A stretch of DNA of 64,000 nt from Niallia sp. XMNu-256 (GTDB taxonomy: Bacteria > Bacillota > Bacilli > Bacillales > Cytobacillaceae): assembly GCF_036670015.1 (NCBI RefSeq), contig NZ_CP137636.1:2830501-2894500 (forward strand), given 5' to 3'. The notes beneath the pieces are model-generated. The model saw only the letters and a list, made by a program, of their open reading frames with translations. It was not told the DNA's origin and did no database searches. A program made the translations under genes and the position numbers. This document shows positions 63,942 to 64,000 of the stretch, one piece after another (positions within the stretch are counted from its first letter, which is position 1; every line of letters starts with the position of its first letter).

Positions 63942-64000
63942 TCACTTTTTAGATATAGCGACTTTCCATTGCTCTGGTCCTGCTTCAAGGTACTCCCATG
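63942..64000 (-). CDS. C-terminal end of an unidentified protein (partial)
   Basis: On the minus strand one frame enters from the window edge and ends at TGA (63944-63942), coding for WEYLEAGPEQWKVAISKK. It has too few residues to name a family, and the frame choice rests on it being open to the edge with plausible composition. Confidence 0.4.
   Translation of the reverse strand, partial: WEYLEAGPEQWKVAISKK

Overview
The window is chromosomal DNA from a low-GC, endospore-forming member of the Bacillaceae. Gene content and local order match several Bacillus subtilis neighbourhoods (ykuI-ykuE-ykuD-ykyB-cheV; mhqR-kinD-clpE-ykvI; cspD-ypeQ-ypeP; yuiD; sspL-ypcP-dynA; mrpABCDEFG), but in B. subtilis these blocks lie far apart, so this is a related genus rather than B. 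subtilis. Sporulation genes (sspD, sspL, spo0E, kinD, two YjcZ-type microproteins and three other small basic proteins with protease-site-like motifs) confirm a spore former. I see no rRNA or tRNA genes, CRISPR array, complete insertion sequence or prophage.

Layout. 1-4.3 kb: a truncated EAL protein (YkuI), a Tat-exported phosphoesterase, an L,D-transpeptidase, YkyB and CheV. 4.3-9.7 kb: an RDD membrane protein, small proteins, YkwC-type dehydrogenase, a lipoprotein and ptsHI with a cre site. 9.8-18.6 kb: a CPBP protease, YkvI, CtsR-controlled clpE, mhqR, kinD, a fosmidomycin-type exporter and spo0E with two Spo0A boxes. 18.6-22 kb: a two-gene pyruvate (2-oxoacid):ferredoxin oxidoreductase with a folded leader. 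22-30 kb: acyltransferase, radical SAM protein, spore microproteins, K+ channel subunit KtrD, sspD and prfC. 30-33 kb: TPP riboswitch and a thiamine-precursor ABC transporter. 33-42 kb: YjcZ proteins, YitT-like protein, aspartase, flavin monooxygenase, ABC-F protein, MetA. 42-50.7 kb: mntR, topB, a cold-shock gene, two RNase H-fold proteins, a frameshifted EamA transporter, yuiD, sspL, ypcP and a nucleotidyltransferase. 50.7-64 kb: the double dynamin DynA, a degenerate tyrosine recombinase, a Usp protein, the complete Mrp Na+/H+ antiporter operon, a Fur-box-preceded microprotein, CheX, an EamA transporter and the edge of one more gene.

The strongest unexplained signal is a family of interspersed intergenic elements, about 220 bp when complete, with five copies at 23.5, 28.1, 33.9, 39.8 and 40.4 kb. 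They share the start AAAGTGAAACTTCC, internal hairpins and an end around ACTGCCCGT. Three copies begin exactly at the stop codon of the upstream gene, and one supplies almost the whole leader of metA. Other points of interest are a pseudoknot-like leader before the ferredoxin oxidoreductase genes, a recombinase without its first catalytic arginine preceded by 13-bp inverted arms, and a set of tiny proteins sharing an EFxxE motif that resembles germination-protease sites.
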